This document shows positions 27,204-36,179 of a stretch of 59,089 bases of DNA, in pieces. The notes below the pieces were generated by a model that did no database searches, was not told where the DNA came from, and worked only from the letters and a program-made list of their open reading frames with translations. Location of the stretch: contig JBFWRS010000025.1 in the NCBI GenBank assembly GCA_050248795.1, positions 1 to 59,089 on the forward strand. Direction: 5' to 3'. Origin of the DNA: CAZTDU01 sp050248795 (GTDB taxonomy: Bacteria > Pseudomonadota > Gammaproteobacteria > Burkholderiales > SG8-39). How positions within the stretch are numbered: the first letter of the stretch is position 1; the number at the start of each line of letters is the position of its first letter. A program made the position numbers and the translations under genes.

Positions 27204-28589
27204 TCATGCCGTGGATTCGAACCACTTCAGGCGCTCGCGCAGCGCCACCACGCCGCCGATGATGATCAGCGTCGGCGCCTTGACCTTGCCGGCGCGCACC
27301 AGCGCCGGCAGCGAATCCAGCGTGCCGGTGAGCACGCGCTGCTGCGGCGTCGTGCCCTGCTGGACGAGCGCCGCCGGCGTGTCCGCGGGCAGGCCGTGCG
27401 CGGCGAGCTCGCGGCACAGCACGTCGACGCCGACCAGTCCCATGTAGAACACGATGGTCTGGTTCGGCTGCGCCAGCGCGCGCCAGTTCAGGTTCATGCT
27501 GCCGTCCTGCATGTGGCCGGTGACGAATACCACCGATTGCGCGTAGTCGCGGTGCGTCAGCGGGATGCCGGCATAGGAGGCGCATCCGGCCGCCGCGGTG
27601 ATGCCCGGCACCACCTGGAACGGGATGCCCTCGGCGGCGAGCGTGTCGATCTCCTCGCCGCCGCGGCCGAATATGAACGGGTCGCCGCCCTTCAGGCGCA
27701 CCACGCGCTTGCCCTCGCGCGCGAGGCGCACCAGCAGCCGGTTGATGTCCTCTTGCGGCAGCGCATGCTCGGCGCGTGCCTTGCCGGCGTAGATGCGCTC
27801 GGCCTCGAGCCGCACCAGGTCGAGCACCGGCTGCGACACCAGGCGGTCGTAGACGACCACATCGGCCTGCTGCATCAGGCGCAGCGCGCGGAAGGTCAGC
27901 AGGTCCGGGTCGCCCGGCCCGGCGCCGATCAGCGCGACTTCGCCGCCGGCGAAGGCGAGGCGTGCATCGTCCAGCGTCGCCTGCAGCGCGGCGCGCGCCT
28001 CGGCGTCGCGGCCGCTGAACACCAGTTCGGCGATCGGGCCCTGCAGCACGCGCTCCCAGAAGCGCCGCCGCTCCTGCGGCCTGAAGCGCGCCTTCACGCG
28101 GTCGCGGTATTCCGCCGCGATCGCAGCAAGGCGGCCGTACGCCGCCGGCAGCAGGCTTTCCAGGCGCGCGCGCAGCAGCCGCGCCAGCACAGGGGATGCG
28201 CCGCCGCTCGATACCGCGACGACCAGCGGCGGCCGCTCGATGATCGAGGGCAGGATGAACGAGCACAGCGCGGGCTGGTCGGCCACGTTCACCGGGATGC
28301 GCCGCGCCCGCGCGCCGGCGGCCACGGCCCGATTCACCGCGTCGTCGCTGGTAGCGGCGATTACCACCGCGAAGCCCTCGAGGTCCCCGTCGCGGAAGCC
28401 CGCGGCACGATGCGAAACGCGTCCCGCCGCCACATGCTCGCCGAGCGTCGGCCCCAGCTCCGGCGCGACCACCGTGACGCGTGCGCCGGCGCGCAATAGC
28501 AGCGCGCATTTGCGTGCGGCAACCTCGCCGCCACCTACCACCAGGCAGGGCTGCGCGCGCACGTCGAGGAAGATCGGCAGGAAGTCCAT
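27204..28589 (-). CDS. cysG: Siroheme synthase CysG
   Basis: The 461-residue protein combines an N-terminal precorrin-2 dehydrogenase/ferrochelatase (NAD site VVGGGEVAARK; SSGGASPVLARLLR) and a C-terminal uroporphyrinogen-III methyltransferase (VALIGAGPGDPDLLT and VVRLKGGDPFIFGRGGEE). It makes siroheme from uroporphyrinogen III, the cofactor needed by DsrAB. It leads the cysG-Rieske-TrpD2 operon and is divergent from the ferredoxin-reductase fusion gene. Confidence 0.96.
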   Translation of the reverse strand: MDFLPIFLDVRAQPCLVVGGGEVAARKCALLLRAGARVTVVAPELGPTLGEHVAAGRVSHRAAGFRDGDLEGFAVVIAATSDDAVNRAVAAGARARRIPVNVADQPALCSFILPSIIERPPLVVAVSSGGASPVLARLLRARLESLLPAAYGRLAAIAAEYRDRVKARFRPQERRRFWERVLQGPIAELVFSGRDAEARAALQATLDDARLAFAGGEVALIGAGPGDPDLLTFRALRLMQQADVVVYDRLVSQPVLDLVRLEAERIYAGKARAEHALPQEDINRLLVRLAREGKRVVRLKGGDPFIFGRGGEEIDTLAAEGIPFQVVPGITAAAGCASYAGIPLTHRDYAQSVVFVTGHMQDGSMNLNWRALAQPNQTIVFYMGLVGVDVLCRELAAHGLPADTPAALVQQGTTPQQRVLTGTLDSLPALVRAGKVKAPTLIIIGGVVALRERLKWFESTA

Positions 28590-28652
28590 GGGATGCTGCG
28601 CGCGCCGATGCGCGCGTGTTCCCCGCTATGATAGATGCATTCGGGAGGGTGG

Positions 28653-30071
28653 ATGGCCCGGCTTCTCACACTGTCGCGTGCCGCGCGGCTGGTTGGCGTC
28701 AGGCGCGGCGCGCTGCAGAGCAGGATCCGCAGCGGCGAGCTGGCCGCGTTCGAGGGCATGGTCGCGGTGGAGGACCTGCTGCGCGCATTCCCGCAGGCGG
28801 TGCTGGACGAGCATGCGGGCCTGGAGCGCTTCGAGGCGATCAAGGATGCCGCGTTTGCGCGCCGCATGCGCGAGCGTCTGCTGCCGAACACGGAAGTGCT
28901 GGTCGCGCGCCTGGCTGAACTCAGCCGGGAGCGCGCGCAGGCACAGGCGGAACTCGAGCATTACCGCGCCATCGTCGACGAGTTGCAGGCGAAGCTGCGC
29001 GACTCGGGCGCCAGGGCGCTGCTGGGCTGGCTGCAGCAGCGTCTCGGGCCTGCCGCGCAGGGTGAGCCGGCACTGCTGGCCGAGGAGAGCTTTCTCAGGA
29101 TCATGACCGCACACGTACAGGTGAAGCCCAGCGGCCGCGAGTTCTTCGTCGACGGCAACGACAGCCTGCTCGAGGCCGCACTGCGCGCCGGGCTGTCGCT
29201 CGACTACGGCTGCAGTGCCGGCAGCTGCGGCAAGTGCAAGGCGACCGTGGTGTCCGGGCAGGTGCACCGCACGCGTCACTCGGACCACGTGCTGACCTCA
29301 GCGGAGAAGGCATCCGGCGTGGTGCTGATGTGCTGCAACACCGCGCTCACCGACCTGGTCATCGAGGCGCACGAAGCGCACGGCGCGGTGGACATGCCGC
29401 TGCAGATGATCGACGCGAAGCTGAAGTCGGTCGGCCCGCTCGGCGACGAGGTGCGCCTGCTGCACCTGCAGACGCCGCGCAGCAAGCGGCTGCGCTTTCT
29501 CGCCGGGCAGTCGGTGTCGCTCGCGCTTGCAGATGGCGCCCGGGCTACGCTGCCGGTGGCGAGCTGCCCGTGCGATGACCGCAACCTGCAGTTCCACGTG
29601 CCGCGGCGCGCGGGCGACGCCTTCGCCGAGCGCGTGTTCGCCGGGCTCAAAGGCGTGGACAGCGTGAGCATCGACGGGCCGCGCGGGGAATTCGTGCTGA
29701 ACGAGGAGTCGACGCGTCCGCTGCTGTTCATCGCCTGCGATACCGGCTTTGCGCCGGTGAAGAGCCTGATCGAGCACGCCATGGCGCTCGAAACCGCGGA
29801 ATCGCTGCACCTTGTCTGGGTTGCGTCCGGCGTCGGCGGGCACTATCTCGATAACCTTTGCCGTGCGTGGAGCGATGCGCTGGATGACTTCCGCTATTCG
29901 CCGCTGACGCTGGATGGCGCGCTTGAGGACGCGCTGCCGGACCGCGCGCAACTTGCCGAGTGCGATCTCTACGTCGCCGGACCCGGGCCGTGGGCAGAGG
30001 CGGTGCGCTCGCTGCTCCTGGAGCAGGGCCTGCCGCGCGATCAGCTTTCGGTGCACGCGCTCGAGCCTTGA
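28653..30071 (+). CDS. HTH-like/coiled-coil/[2Fe-2S]/FNR fusion oxidoreductase
   Basis: The 472-residue protein has a recognisable C-terminal two-thirds: a plant-type [2Fe-2S] domain (C187, C192, C195 in YGCSAGSCGKCKA and C227/C228) and an FAD/NAD(P)H reductase domain (about 255-472), as in phenol hydroxylase reductases. The first about 50 residues resemble a MerR/excisionase-like helix-turn-helix (LSRAARLVGVRRGALQSRIRSG), followed by a coiled coil (about 80-120). The fusion may be a flavin/Fe-S redox regulator or an enzyme with a docking domain. ATG 28653 follows GGGAGGG. Confidence 0.8.
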   Translation: MARLLTLSRAARLVGVRRGALQSRIRSGELAAFEGMVAVEDLLRAFPQAVLDEHAGLERFEAIKDAAFARRMRERLLPNTEVLVARLAELSRERAQAQAELEHYRAIVDELQAKLRDSGARALLGWLQQRLGPAAQGEPALLAEESFLRIMTAHVQVKPSGREFFVDGNDSLLEAALRAGLSLDYGCSAGSCGKCKATVVSGQVHRTRHSDHVLTSAEKASGVVLMCCNTALTDLVIEAHEAHGAVDMPLQMIDAKLKSVGPLGDEVRLLHLQTPRSKRLRFLAGQSVSLALADGARATLPVASCPCDDRNLQFHVPRRAGDAFAERVFAGLKGVDSVSIDGPRGEFVLNEESTRPLLFIACDTGFAPVKSLIEHAMALETAESLHLVWVASGVGGHYLDNLCRAWSDALDDFRYSPLTLDGALEDALPDRAQLAECDLYVAGPGPWAEAVRSLLLEQGLPRDQLSVHALEP

Positions 30072-30093
30072 ACGCGAAGGAACCACGACCAGG

Positions 30094-30777
30094 CTACAGT
30101 GCGGCGCCCTTGCGGGTGAGCGCTGCGCCGCTCGTGCCGCGTGACGCGAACACCAGGAATGCGTGCGCGAGCTTGCCGAACGGCAGCCAGACGAACAGCA
30201 GCTCGACGCTCAGCAGGTGCAGCGCGACCGGCAGCGCATAGACCGGCGCCGCGGCGTCGGCGCCCGGCGTGTACGAACCGATGGCTACCATGCCGGTGAC
30301 GAGCGGCAGGAACACCACGAACCAGCTGAAGTAGTCGTCGAAGCCTGACAGCAGCCGCCGCACCGGATCGGTCAGGCGCTCCATCAGCGCGATGAACAGC
30401 GACACGAAAGTGATGCCGACGCAGACGTAGAACACCGGATCCGGCAACGCCGGCCAGGCAAGCCCCGCGTGCCGCTCGATGAAGCCGATGTGCGGCAGGT
30501 AGCCGAAGACGATCAGCGCCAGCCCGAGGTGGTAGACGTAGCCGTTCCAGACGCCGAGCTTGGCGCGCTGCAGGAATTCGCGCCGCGGCAGCATGCGCGC
30601 GACGATACCGCGCAGTGCCCCGGCGAAGAGCCGCGTGCTGCGCGGCTCGGACAGGTCCTGCGTCGGGGCAAGGCGCAGGATGGCGACGATGCGCCACAGG
30701 CTGCCCGCGAGCAGCACGGCGATCGAGCCCCATAGCGCCGGCCCGCGCGCGACCGCGAGCAGTTCCATGCCGGTCAT
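30094..30777 (-). CDS. DsrM/NarI-like cytochrome b membrane subunit
   Basis: The 227-residue protein has about five hydrophobic segments with histidines suited to haem b (VYHLGLALIVFGYLPH and ALHLLSVELLFVWLPFGKLAHAFLVF). It resembles NarI and DsrM quinone-interacting subunits. Its ATG overlaps the stop of the DsrK-like gene, and together they look like a second DsrMK-type module distinct from the dsrM and dsrK genes in the same locus. Confidence 0.82.
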   Translation of the reverse strand: MTGMELLAVARGPALWGSIAVLLAGSLWRIVAILRLAPTQDLSEPRSTRLFAGALRGIVARMLPRREFLQRAKLGVWNGYVYHLGLALIVFGYLPHIGFIERHAGLAWPALPDPVFYVCVGITFVSLFIALMERLTDPVRRLLSGFDDYFSWFVVFLPLVTGMVAIGSYTPGADAAAPVYALPVALHLLSVELLFVWLPFGKLAHAFLVFASRGTSGAALTRKGAAL

Positions 30778-32114
30778 GGCGTGTTCCCCGCGCTTGCGCC
30801 GACAGGCGCGGGCTCGAGGTACTGCGCCACCAGTTCGGTCAGGCCCAGTACCGGCATCTCCATGCCATGGTGCTCGATCGCCTCTTCCAGCACGTTGCGG
30901 CAGTTGCCGCAGGAGGTGACGAGGGCTTCCGCGCCGGTGGCGTCGATCTGCTGCCGCTTCATCGCGAACGCAGCGAGGCGCAGGCCTTCGGCACGGTGGA
31001 TCGCGCTGACGCCGCCGCCTCCGCCGCAGCAGTAGCTCGCGGTGCCGGATCCGGGCATGTCGACCATGTTCGCGGCTACGCTGCCGGCGAGGCGGCGCGG
31101 CGCCTCGGTCAGCCCGCCGCGGCGCACGATCTGGCAGGGATCGTGGAAGGTGAGGCGGCGCGCGTCCCGGCCGCGCAGGCGCAGGCGGCCTTCGCGCACG
31201 AACCTGTCCAGCAGCTCGCTGATCTGCACCACCGCGAAGTCGTAGCGCCGGCCGAGCAGGTTGGGGCCCTCCCAGCGCAGCGCCGAGTAGGCGTGCCCGC
31301 ACTCGGGGCTGATCACGGTGCGGACCTTGAGGCGCTCGGCCGCGTCGACGATGCGCGCGAGCAGCGCCGCCGCGACATCGCGCGAGCCCATCTGCACGCC
31401 GACGTTGGTGGCCTCGAAGCCCGCGCTCGGAATGGTCCAGGTGGCGCCGGCGTGATGGAAGATGCGCGCCAGCGCGCCGATCGCCTCGGGAAAGCCCATG
31501 ATCTCGATCGAGGTCAGCACCACCATGTACTCCGCGCCCTCGACGTCCACCGGAATCGGCAGCCCGCACTCCGCTTCCTGCAGTTCGATCTGGCGCTTCA
31601 GCGCCGGCCAGCGCACGCCGATCGGGCTGCCGGTGTCCAGCGCCCGCTCTGCGGCCTTGTACAGGTCGGGCGGCGCGAAGCCGCCGGCTGCCATGCCCTC
31701 GCGCGCGAGGCGCACCAGGCCCGCGATGTCGATGCCCATCGGGCACACCAGCGTGCAGCGGCCGCACAGGTTGCACGAGTCGTAGACGAGCTCCGACCAG
31801 TCGTTCAGTTCCGCCGCCGTGCTCTCGGGCGGGGCGACGCCGAGCAGCTTCTTCAGTGTGGAGAACGGCGCGGACTCGCGCTGGTAGGCCTTGATCATCG
31901 GCCGCAGCTTGTACACCGGCGTGTGGCGCGGATCGCCGCTGACCTGGTGGAAGTGGCAGGCGTCGGCGCACTGGCCGCAGTGCACACAGGATTCGAGCTG
32001 GAACGCGGCATCGCGGCCCACCTGCGCGACGAACTCCCGCGCCGCCCTGCCTGCATCCGGGGCCTGCGCCGATGCGAGCAGCGTCCTGGCAGCGTCCAGC
32101 GCGGGCGGATTCAT
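30774..32114 (-). CDS. DsrK/HdrD-like iron-sulfur protein (CCG domains)
   Basis: The 446-residue protein parallels DsrK: two [4Fe-4S] motifs (SCVHCGQCADACHFHQ and SCNLCGRCTLVCPMGID), an ECGHAY segment equal to ECGHAW in DsrK, and two CCG-type regions (SYCCGGGGGVS and TSCGNCRNV) that bind the noncubane cluster used for disulfide reduction. It probably exchanges electrons between a thiol/disulfide (DsrC-type) and its cytochrome b partner. ATG 32114 follows GGGAGAA. It is about 50 residues shorter than the operon's DsrK. Confidence 0.85.
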   Translation of the reverse strand: MNPPALDAARTLLASAQAPDAGRAAREFVAQVGRDAAFQLESCVHCGQCADACHFHQVSGDPRHTPVYKLRPMIKAYQRESAPFSTLKKLLGVAPPESTAAELNDWSELVYDSCNLCGRCTLVCPMGIDIAGLVRLAREGMAAGGFAPPDLYKAAERALDTGSPIGVRWPALKRQIELQEAECGLPIPVDVEGAEYMVVLTSIEIMGFPEAIGALARIFHHAGATWTIPSAGFEATNVGVQMGSRDVAAALLARIVDAAERLKVRTVISPECGHAYSALRWEGPNLLGRRYDFAVVQISELLDRFVREGRLRLRGRDARRLTFHDPCQIVRRGGLTEAPRRLAGSVAANMVDMPGSGTASYCCGGGGGVSAIHRAEGLRLAAFAMKRQQIDATGAEALVTSCGNCRNVLEEAIEHHGMEMPVLGLTELVAQYLEPAPVGASAGNTP

Positions 32115-32174
32115 GGCAGTTCTCCCATGCTGCATCTTCCCCGCCGCGGCCGGGGCCGGGTTGACCTGCGTCAA

Positions 32175-32858
32175 TCAGGCGGCCGGCGTACGCCCGGCGC
32201 CCTTGCGGTTTCCGCCCATGCCGCGCTCGACCGCGGCGACCGCGGCCTCGACGCGCGAGCGCATGCCGAGCTTGCGCAGGATCGCCTTGACGTGCAGCTT
32301 CACCGTGCCTTCGGTGATGTCCAGTTCCCGCGCGATCATCTTGTTGCTCGAACCGTCGGCGATGCATTCGAGGATCTCGCGCTCGCGCGGCGTCAGCTCG
32401 GTGAACGGCGCCGCGGGGTGCCGCGGTTCGGCGGCCGGCGCGGTGTCCTTGCCCACCAGGCGCGCCAGCGTGCCGACGAGTTCGCGCGCGACCACGCTGT
32501 CGCCCTCGATCACCGCCTGCAGCGCGGGCACCAGTTCTTCGGGCTCGATGTCCTTCAGCAGGTAGCCCTGCGCGCCGCCGCGCAGCGCGGCGGCAAGATC
32601 GGCGTCCTCGCGGCTCATGGTCAGCATCACCACCGGCGTCCTGATGCCTTCCGCGCGCAGGCGCTTCAGCGTGTCGATCCCGGTCATGCCCGGCATCTTC
32701 ACGTCCAGCAGGATCAGGTCCGCGGGCAGCTCCAGCGCCCGCTTCACGCCTTCCTCGCCCGAACCGACCGAAGCCACCACGCGCACGCCGCGGCTCTGCA
32801 GCAGTTCCTCGATGCCCTTGCGCACCAGCGCGTGGTCGTCGATCAGCAGCACCCGCAT
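32175..32858 (-). CDS. NarL/FixJ-family response regulator
   Basis: The 227-residue protein has a receiver domain (LLIDDHALVRKG; phospho-Asp in LLDVKMPGM) and a LuxR-type HTH (LTPREREILECIADGSSNK, then EGTVKLHVKAILRKLGM). It starts one base after the kinase stop, so the two are coupled. It may control the DsrMK-like pair downstream or the dsr operon upstream. Confidence 0.92.
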   Translation of the reverse strand: MRVLLIDDHALVRKGIEELLQSRGVRVVASVGSGEEGVKRALELPADLILLDVKMPGMTGIDTLKRLRAEGIRTPVVMLTMSREDADLAAALRGGAQGYLLKDIEPEELVPALQAVIEGDSVVARELVGTLARLVGKDTAPAAEPRHPAAPFTELTPREREILECIADGSSNKMIARELDITEGTVKLHVKAILRKLGMRSRVEAAVAAVERGMGGNRKGAGRTPAA

Positions 32859-32859
32859 G

Positions 32860-34074
32860 TCAGCGCCTTGCCGCGGCGGCCGGCGTGCCGGCAAGCGGCG
32901 GCGCGTTGAACATCAGCACGATGCGCGTTCCCTCGCCGGGCTCGCTCTCGATGACGATCTGGCCCTGCAGCCGCTCGGTGCGCTCGCGCATGATCGCCAG
33001 GCCCGCGTGCCCGTCGGGCGCATCCGCATCCGCATCCTCCATGCCCAGGCCGTCGTCCTCGATCAGCACGGTGTAGAGGTCGTCCTCGTTGTCGAGCATG
33101 ATCCGCACGTTGCGCGCGCCGCTGTGCTTGCGGATGTTGGTGAGCGCTTCCTGGATGATGTAGAAGACCTGGATCTCCTGCGCCGGCGTCAGCGCGAGCG
33201 CGCGGCATTCGTTCTGGAAGAACACCGCGATGCCGGTCTCGCGGCCGAAGCGGTCGACCAGGTTGGCGATGGTCTGCACCAGCCCGGCATCGTCGATCCT
33301 GAGGCGGAAGTTGGTCAGCAGCTCCCTCAGGTCGGCGTTCGCCTGCGCCATCGCGCGGCGCAGGCGGCTCGCCTCGTACTGCGCCGAGCCGAGGTCCTTG
33401 CGCGCCAGCGACTCGCCCAGCAGCTTCAGCTGCAGCCGCATGCCGATCAGCGACTGCGCGAGCGAATCGTGCAACTCGTTGCCGATGATGTTGCGCTCTT
33501 CCATGATGGCGAGGCGTCGCGCCTCGCCTTCGAGCCGCGCCTTCTCGATCGCCAGTCCCAGGTGCCGGCCCACGCTCACCAGCAGCTCGGGCATGTCCTC
33601 GCCCATCGCCGCGAGCGGCCGGTCGAGGAACAGGTTGTAGACGCCGAGGATGCGGTCCTGGTACTGCACCGGCACGGCGACGAACTCGGTGCAGTCGCGC
33701 TCCAGCATCGGCCGGCCGACCAGCGCCGCGCACGGCGCGCTGCCGCGCTGGATGCGCAGCCCGCCTGCGGTCGCCGCCCAGCCGCAGGCGCAGTCGCCCA
33801 CGGGCCGCAGCACGTCGCGTTCGGCGACTTCCGCCGCGAGGCCGCGGCTGGCGATCAGCCGGGTGTTGCCGTCGGCGGTGACCTGCCGCACGCTCGCCGC
33901 GCGCGCATCCACCAGCTCGATGAAGGTGTCGAGGAATCCGTCGAGAAGCTGCTCGAGGCTGCCGGGCTGGCTGAGGCAGGTGGCGATCTCGTACAGGATG
34001 TCGAGCGACTGCGTCTTGCGCGCGAGGCGCAGCGCCTGCGCCTGCAACGGCTTGGTGGGCTGTGGGTCCGGCAT
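32860..34074 (-). CDS. Soluble NarX/NreB-type GAF sensor histidine kinase
   Basis: The 404-residue protein has no membrane segment. A GAF-like domain (about 30-185) carries a cysteine set C95-x-C97, C115 and C128, reminiscent of the cysteine-rich central region of NarX or the Fe-S sensor of NreB. The HisKA_3 site is H202 in NELHDSLAQSL, followed by an ATPase domain (EALTNIRKHS, DDGLGM). The cysteines hint at redox, Fe-S or sulfur sensing. It pairs with the NarL-type regulator. It starts at ATG 34074, 52 bases after dsrR. Confidence 0.9.
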   Translation of the reverse strand: MPDPQPTKPLQAQALRLARKTQSLDILYEIATCLSQPGSLEQLLDGFLDTFIELVDARAASVRQVTADGNTRLIASRGLAAEVAERDVLRPVGDCACGWAATAGGLRIQRGSAPCAALVGRPMLERDCTEFVAVPVQYQDRILGVYNLFLDRPLAAMGEDMPELLVSVGRHLGLAIEKARLEGEARRLAIMEERNIIGNELHDSLAQSLIGMRLQLKLLGESLARKDLGSAQYEASRLRRAMAQANADLRELLTNFRLRIDDAGLVQTIANLVDRFGRETGIAVFFQNECRALALTPAQEIQVFYIIQEALTNIRKHSGARNVRIMLDNEDDLYTVLIEDDGLGMEDADADAPDGHAGLAIMRERTERLQGQIVIESEPGEGTRIVLMFNAPPLAGTPAAAARR

Positions 34075-34126
34075 ACCGCGAGCCAGACTAATCCGATGCC
34101 GCGGCGGCGTCCAGCGCCGGCGCGCG

Positions 34127-34456
34127 TCAGCGCGCGGGCTTCGGCGCCTTGTGCGAAGGATCGTTCGGGTTGAAGAAGATGAAGCGCCACTCGCCGGGAT
34201 TGATCTCCACGTAGTCGAGCGTGGCGCCGGTGAGCAACTCGACGCTGCCCGGGGCAACCAGCAGCCTGATGCCTTCGACCAGCACCGGCGTGTCGCCTTC
34301 TGCCTGTTCGTCGAAGCCCATGCCGTATTCGAGCACGCCCTTGTCGTCCAGGCGCGCGGCGAGGCGCAGGCAGGCATCGCCCGCGCCGGACTCCTGCGCG
34401 GACTCCGTTGCGGACTTCGCGATCTGCTCTGCGGCCTGCGGCGTGATGGTGATCAT
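34127..34456 (-). CDS. dsrR: DsrR, A-type scaffold-like protein without cluster cysteines
   Basis: The 109-residue protein has the IscA/HesB fold pattern (MITITPQAAEQI; VEGIRLLVAPGSVELLTGATLDYVE split across strands) but lacks the three cluster-ligand cysteines of IscA; its only cysteine is C29. This is the DsrR hallmark. In Allochromatium vinosum DsrR is linked to post-transcriptional control of dsr expression. It is the last dsr-type gene of the operon, four bases after the dsrC paralogue. Confidence 0.88.
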   Translation of the reverse strand: MITITPQAAEQIAKSATESAQESGAGDACLRLAARLDDKGVLEYGMGFDEQAEGDTPVLVEGIRLLVAPGSVELLTGATLDYVEINPGEWRFIFFNPNDPSHKAPKPAR

Positions 34457-34460
34457 CGCC

Positions 34461-34799
34461 TCAGCCGGTGCTCCAGGCGCGCGGCTTGCGCATGCCGGCG
34501 ATGCGGCAGGCCTGCTTGACGTAGCCGTACGGAAACAGCACGAACAGGTCGTTGCGGTCCGACTTCTCCGCGCCCTTGTATGCCGCCAGGTGCTTCATCG
34601 CGTGGCGCGCATCCGGCGCGATCTGGTGCTCCTCGTAGTACTGGCGGATGAAGCGGACCACCGCCCAGTGCTCGTCGGTCAGCGCGATGTTCTCCTCGCG
34701 CGCGAGCGCCTCGGCGACCGACTCGCTCCAGTCGTTCGGGTCGACCAGATAGCCTTCGGCGTCCACCGCCAGCGTATTGCCCTCGACTTCAAGTGACAT
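34461..34799 (-). CDS. DsrC/TusE-family paralogue with one C-terminal cysteine
   Basis: The 112-residue protein aligns with DsrC throughout (EGYLVDPNDWSE, LTDEHWAVVRFIRQYYEE, FPYGYVKQACRIAG). It keeps the inner cysteine (C98, as in DsrC) but the penultimate catalytic cysteine is replaced: the tail reads RKPRAWSTG. This is the reverse of TusE, which retains only the penultimate cysteine. It overlaps dsrN by 11 bases and precedes dsrR, a position with no equivalent in the A. vinosum operon. A regulatory (Rsp-type) role is inferred. Confidence 0.88.
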   Translation of the reverse strand: MSLEVEGNTLAVDAEGYLVDPNDWSESVAEALAREENIALTDEHWAVVRFIRQYYEEHQIAPDARHAMKHLAAYKGAEKSDRNDLFVLFPYGYVKQACRIAGMRKPRAWSTG

Positions 34800-36177
34800 G
34801 ATTGCAGCTCCTTACGAAATCGACGAAGCGCCGCGCCCAGTGGTTGCCGGCGACGTCGCGCAGGTGCGCGTACGAGGCCAGCAGGTTCCGGTGCACGATG
34901 CCGTCGTGCCTGCCGTCGATGCCGTGGCCGCGTTCCACCTCATAGGCGAACTCGACCTCCGGCGCCAGGTTTTCGACGCTCGAGTAGTGGAACTCGTGCG
35001 CATGTATCGGCGCTTCACGCGCCGGCTCGGGCCGCGGCCACGGGTTGCCGGCGGTTTCGCGCAGGTGCACGTAGCCGCGGCCGACCGGGCGCCTGTGCAT
35101 GACGATGTCCGCGGGAATCGCGCCGACCATCGGCGCGCGGCGGCCGTTCCACTCGATGCCGCGCGCGAGGTACATCAGCCCGCCGCACTCGGCGTAGGCG
35201 GGCAGGCCGGCGTCGATCGCCGCGTGCAGTTCGCGGCGCAGGCCTTCGTTCGCCGCCAGCGCTTCCATGTGCGTTTCCGGAAACCCGCCGCCGATGAACA
35301 CGCCGTCCACCTGCGGCAGGCGGTCGTCGTGCAGCGCGCTGAAATCCACCAGTTCCGCGCCTGCCGCACGCAGCGCGTCGAGGTCGTCCGGGTAGTAGAA
35401 GCCGAACGCGGCGTCGCGCGCGATGCCGATGCGCACCCGCTGACCCGCGGCACTGGAGGCGGGCGCGTCGTGCGCGTCGTGCGCGCGCAGCGGCGTCGTC
35501 CCGCGCGCGATTGCCAGCAGCGCATCCAGGTCCACCTGTGCGCCCACCTGTGCGGCGATCTCGCCGATGCGGCGCCGGGCGTCGCCCGCTTCGTTGCCCG
35601 GCACGAGGCCGAGGTGGCGCTCGGCGATCGCGATGCGCTCGTCGTGCTGCACCGCGCCCAGCACCGGGACGTCGGTGTAGTGCTCGATCACGGCGCGCAG
35701 TTTTGCTTCGTGGCGAGTACCGCCGACCTGGTTCAGGATCACGCCGGCGATGCGAATGTTGCGGTCGAATGCCTGGTAGCCGAGGATCAGCGGCGCGATG
35801 CCGCGGGTCATGCCGCGCGCGTCGATGACCAGCACCACCGGCGTATCGAGCAGCGCGGCCATCGCGGCGTTGCTGTTCGCGCCGTCGAGGCTGAGTCCGT
35901 CGTACAGTCCCTTGTTGCCCTCGACGAGGCCGAGCGTCGCGCCGTGCATGTACTGCGCCACGCGCGCGCGGATCTCCGCAGGTTCCATCAGGTAGGCGTC
36001 GAGGTTGTAGCATGCGCGTCCCGCGGCCATGCCGAGCCACAGCGGGTCGATGTAGTCCGGCCCCTTCTTGAACGGCTGCACCGTCTCGCCGCGCGCGGCG
36101 AGCGCCGCGGCAAGGCCGATGCAAACCGTGGTCTTGCCGGAGGACTTGTGCGCGGCGGAGACGAACAGGCGGCTCAT
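34789..36177 (-). CDS. dsrN: DsrN, cobyrinate a,c-diamide synthase-like amidotransferase
   Basis: The 462-residue CbiA/CobB-type protein has an N-terminal ATP-binding domain (SAAHKSSGKTTVC, GPDYIDPLW) and a C-terminal glutamine-amidotransferase domain with the cysteine in YAECGGLMYLA. In A. vinosum DsrN is thought to amidate siroheme to siro(haem)amide for DsrAB. It follows dsrP by two bases. Confidence 0.93.
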   Translation of the reverse strand: MSRLFVSAAHKSSGKTTVCIGLAAALAARGETVQPFKKGPDYIDPLWLGMAAGRACYNLDAYLMEPAEIRARVAQYMHGATLGLVEGNKGLYDGLSLDGANSNAAMAALLDTPVVLVIDARGMTRGIAPLILGYQAFDRNIRIAGVILNQVGGTRHEAKLRAVIEHYTDVPVLGAVQHDERIAIAERHLGLVPGNEAGDARRRIGEIAAQVGAQVDLDALLAIARGTTPLRAHDAHDAPASSAAGQRVRIGIARDAAFGFYYPDDLDALRAAGAELVDFSALHDDRLPQVDGVFIGGGFPETHMEALAANEGLRRELHAAIDAGLPAYAECGGLMYLARGIEWNGRRAPMVGAIPADIVMHRRPVGRGYVHLRETAGNPWPRPEPAREAPIHAHEFHYSSVENLAPEVEFAYEVERGHGIDGRHDGIVHRNLLASYAHLRDVAGNHWARRFVDFVRSCNHVT

Positions 36178-36179
36178 CG

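Noticed and set aside
30094..32367. Single 757-codon frame joining the cytochrome b and DsrK-like regions
   Set aside because: Only its final part encodes the cytochrome b; the rest is out of frame with the DsrK-like protein, which overlaps the cytochrome start by ATGA.
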